DNA from: DATKPE01 sp033854175
GTDB lineage: Bacteria; Bacteroidota; Ignavibacteria; UBA10030; SZUA-254
Length of the DNA stretch: 64,000 nucleotides
Direction: 5' to 3'
Assembly (NCBI GenBank): GCA_033854175.1
Contig: JAWOKN010000052.1
Span: forward strand, 28,221-92,220
A program made the position numbers and the translations under genes. This document shows positions 63,382 to 64,000 of this stretch, one piece after another; within the stretch, counting starts at the first letter, position 1, and each line of letters opens with the position of its first letter. The notes below the pieces were generated by a model. That model was given only the letters and a program-made list of their open reading frames with translations, was not told where the DNA came from and ran no database searches.

Positions 63382-64000
63382 ATGATGCCATCCTACTCAA
63401 CGCTTCTTTATGAACTACGGGACAACATTCTCACTCTCACGCTGAACAGACCTGAGGTATACAACGCCATCAACGAGCAGATGAAGCGCGAGCTTCCCGA
63501 GGCGTTACGGGAGGCTGAAAAAGACAGAACGGTCAGGTGTGTGGTCCTTCGGGGTGCAGGTGACAAGGCATTTTGTTCCGGTCAGGATTTGAAGGAGCAC
63601 GCAGCCGGGGGCCGGTCCTTAAAAGAGTCGCTCGAAAAAAGCTACAACCCGATGATCCGGAGGATACGGACAATGGAAAAGCCCGTGATCGGCATGATCA
63701 ACGGGGTGGCGGCGGGTGCGGGATGCAGTCTGGCACTGGCCTGTGACATGCGAATCATGTCGCAGACGGCAAAGCTGATCGAGGTCTTCATCAGGATCGG
63801 GCTCGTACCCGATTCCGGATCGCACTGGTTTCTGCCGCGGCTTGTCGGGATGGCGAGGGCATTTGAATATGCCGCCACGGGGAGGGACATAACTGCGGAA
63901 GAGGCGGAGCGGGTCGGTCTGGTCAACCGTGTCGTCCCTGCAGATGCGCTCGAATCCGACGTCATGGCGACCGCAAGAAATCTCGCCCAGGGACCCACCG
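63382..64000 (+). CDS. enoyl-CoA hydratase/isomerase, PaaG-like (3' truncated)
   Basis: 206 residues visible; the gene runs off the window. Crotonase fold: ILTLTLNRPEVYNAIN, DKAFCSGQDLKEHAAGG (CoA oxyanion loop), VIGMINGVAAGAGCSLALACDMRI, and FIRIGLVPDSGSHWFLPRLVG. That last block, with D in place of a catalytic Glu, is the signature of PaaG-type isomerases of phenylacetate degradation. Starts ATGATG at 63382; either ATG may be used. No other paa gene is visible, so fatty-acid degradation is an alternative. Confidence 0.88.
   Translation, partial: MMPSYSTLLYELRDNILTLTLNRPEVYNAINEQMKRELPEALREAEKDRTVRCVVLRGAGDKAFCSGQDLKEHAAGGRSLKESLEKSYNPMIRRIRTMEKPVIGMINGVAAGAGCSLALACDMRIMSQTAKLIEVFIRIGLVPDSGSHWFLPRLVGMARAFEYAATGRDITAEEAERVGLVNRVVPADALESDVMATARNLAQGPT

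Overview
The window is about 64 kb of a GC-rich (by eye mid-to-upper 50s %) Gram-negative chromosome. It most likely comes from the FCB superphylum, close to the Bacteroidota/Chlorobiota/Ignavibacteria side. Three things support this: an LpxC-FabZ fusion in a lipid A operon, secreted proteins ending in type IX secretion (T9SS) type-A sorting domains with NYPNPFN motifs, and outer-membrane barrel proteins. The exact lineage cannot be fixed from sequence reading alone. Coding density is high, with many 1-4 nt start/stop overlaps. No tRNA, rRNA, CRISPR array, insertion sequence or prophage was seen.

Layout. 1-4337 (+): lpxC/fabZ (5' end cut off)-lpxA-lipM-like-panB-surE. 4365-5917 (-): a receiver-only protein coupled to a multipass acyltransferase. 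6125-8875 (+): patatin-Omp85 outer-membrane protein. 8919-14372 (+): archease, RtcB RNA ligase and a large helicase-nuclease with a predicted Fe-S nuclease domain. 14682-17099 (+): hybrid histidine kinase, convergent with a T9SS Asp-box protein. 18705-19862 (-): GT9 heptosyltransferase-like. 20201-23379 (+): alpha/beta hydrolase and M28 membrane peptidase. 23419-31195 (-): yggS-divIVA-punA-DUF2905-ileS-dksA/traR-lspA-rluD, which resembles the Bacillus cell-division-to-lspA gene order. 31319-36935 (+): TPR protein, LarE, and a metallopeptidase/propeller/barrel protein. 36932-39098 (-): a two-component pair whose response regulator carries an in-frame TAG. 39290-41821 (+): TatT lipoprotein, DctP and a small secreted protein, with no TRAP permease. 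41827-43608 (-): GHL10-type glycosidase. 43902-44961 (-): an AT-richer segment with an apparently frameshifted GT39-like gene. 45377-51165 (+): secD-secF-STAS, then purA and a histidine kinase. 51177-54281 (-): DUF2085 protein, a membrane protein and an M1-type peptidase. 54455-63286 (+): agmatinase, a pyrophosphate-type phosphofructokinase, mutS and a 1225-residue T9SS Asp-box protein. 63382-end (+): enoyl-CoA hydratase/isomerase, cut off.

Much of the window serves the cell envelope: lipid A, LPS sugars, Sec export, lipoprotein processing, outer-membrane barrels and T9SS cargo. Core metabolism and information genes (ileS, purA, panB, pfk, mutS) and several signalling proteins are interleaved with it.

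The strongest unexpected signals are these. (1) A single amber codon splits an otherwise intact OmpR-type regulator. (2) A one-base A-tract shift splits a GT39-like gene. (3) A repeated promoter grammar, TTGnnn-N17-TATATT-like, occurs at more than a dozen gene starts, and several of these lie so close to the ATG that leaderless mRNAs are likely. (4) The yggS-divIVA-ileS-dksA-lspA-rluD order is conserved in a diderm. (5) A stand-alone Fe-S helicase-nuclease lies behind archease-rtcB. No wholly new multi-gene system is claimed.
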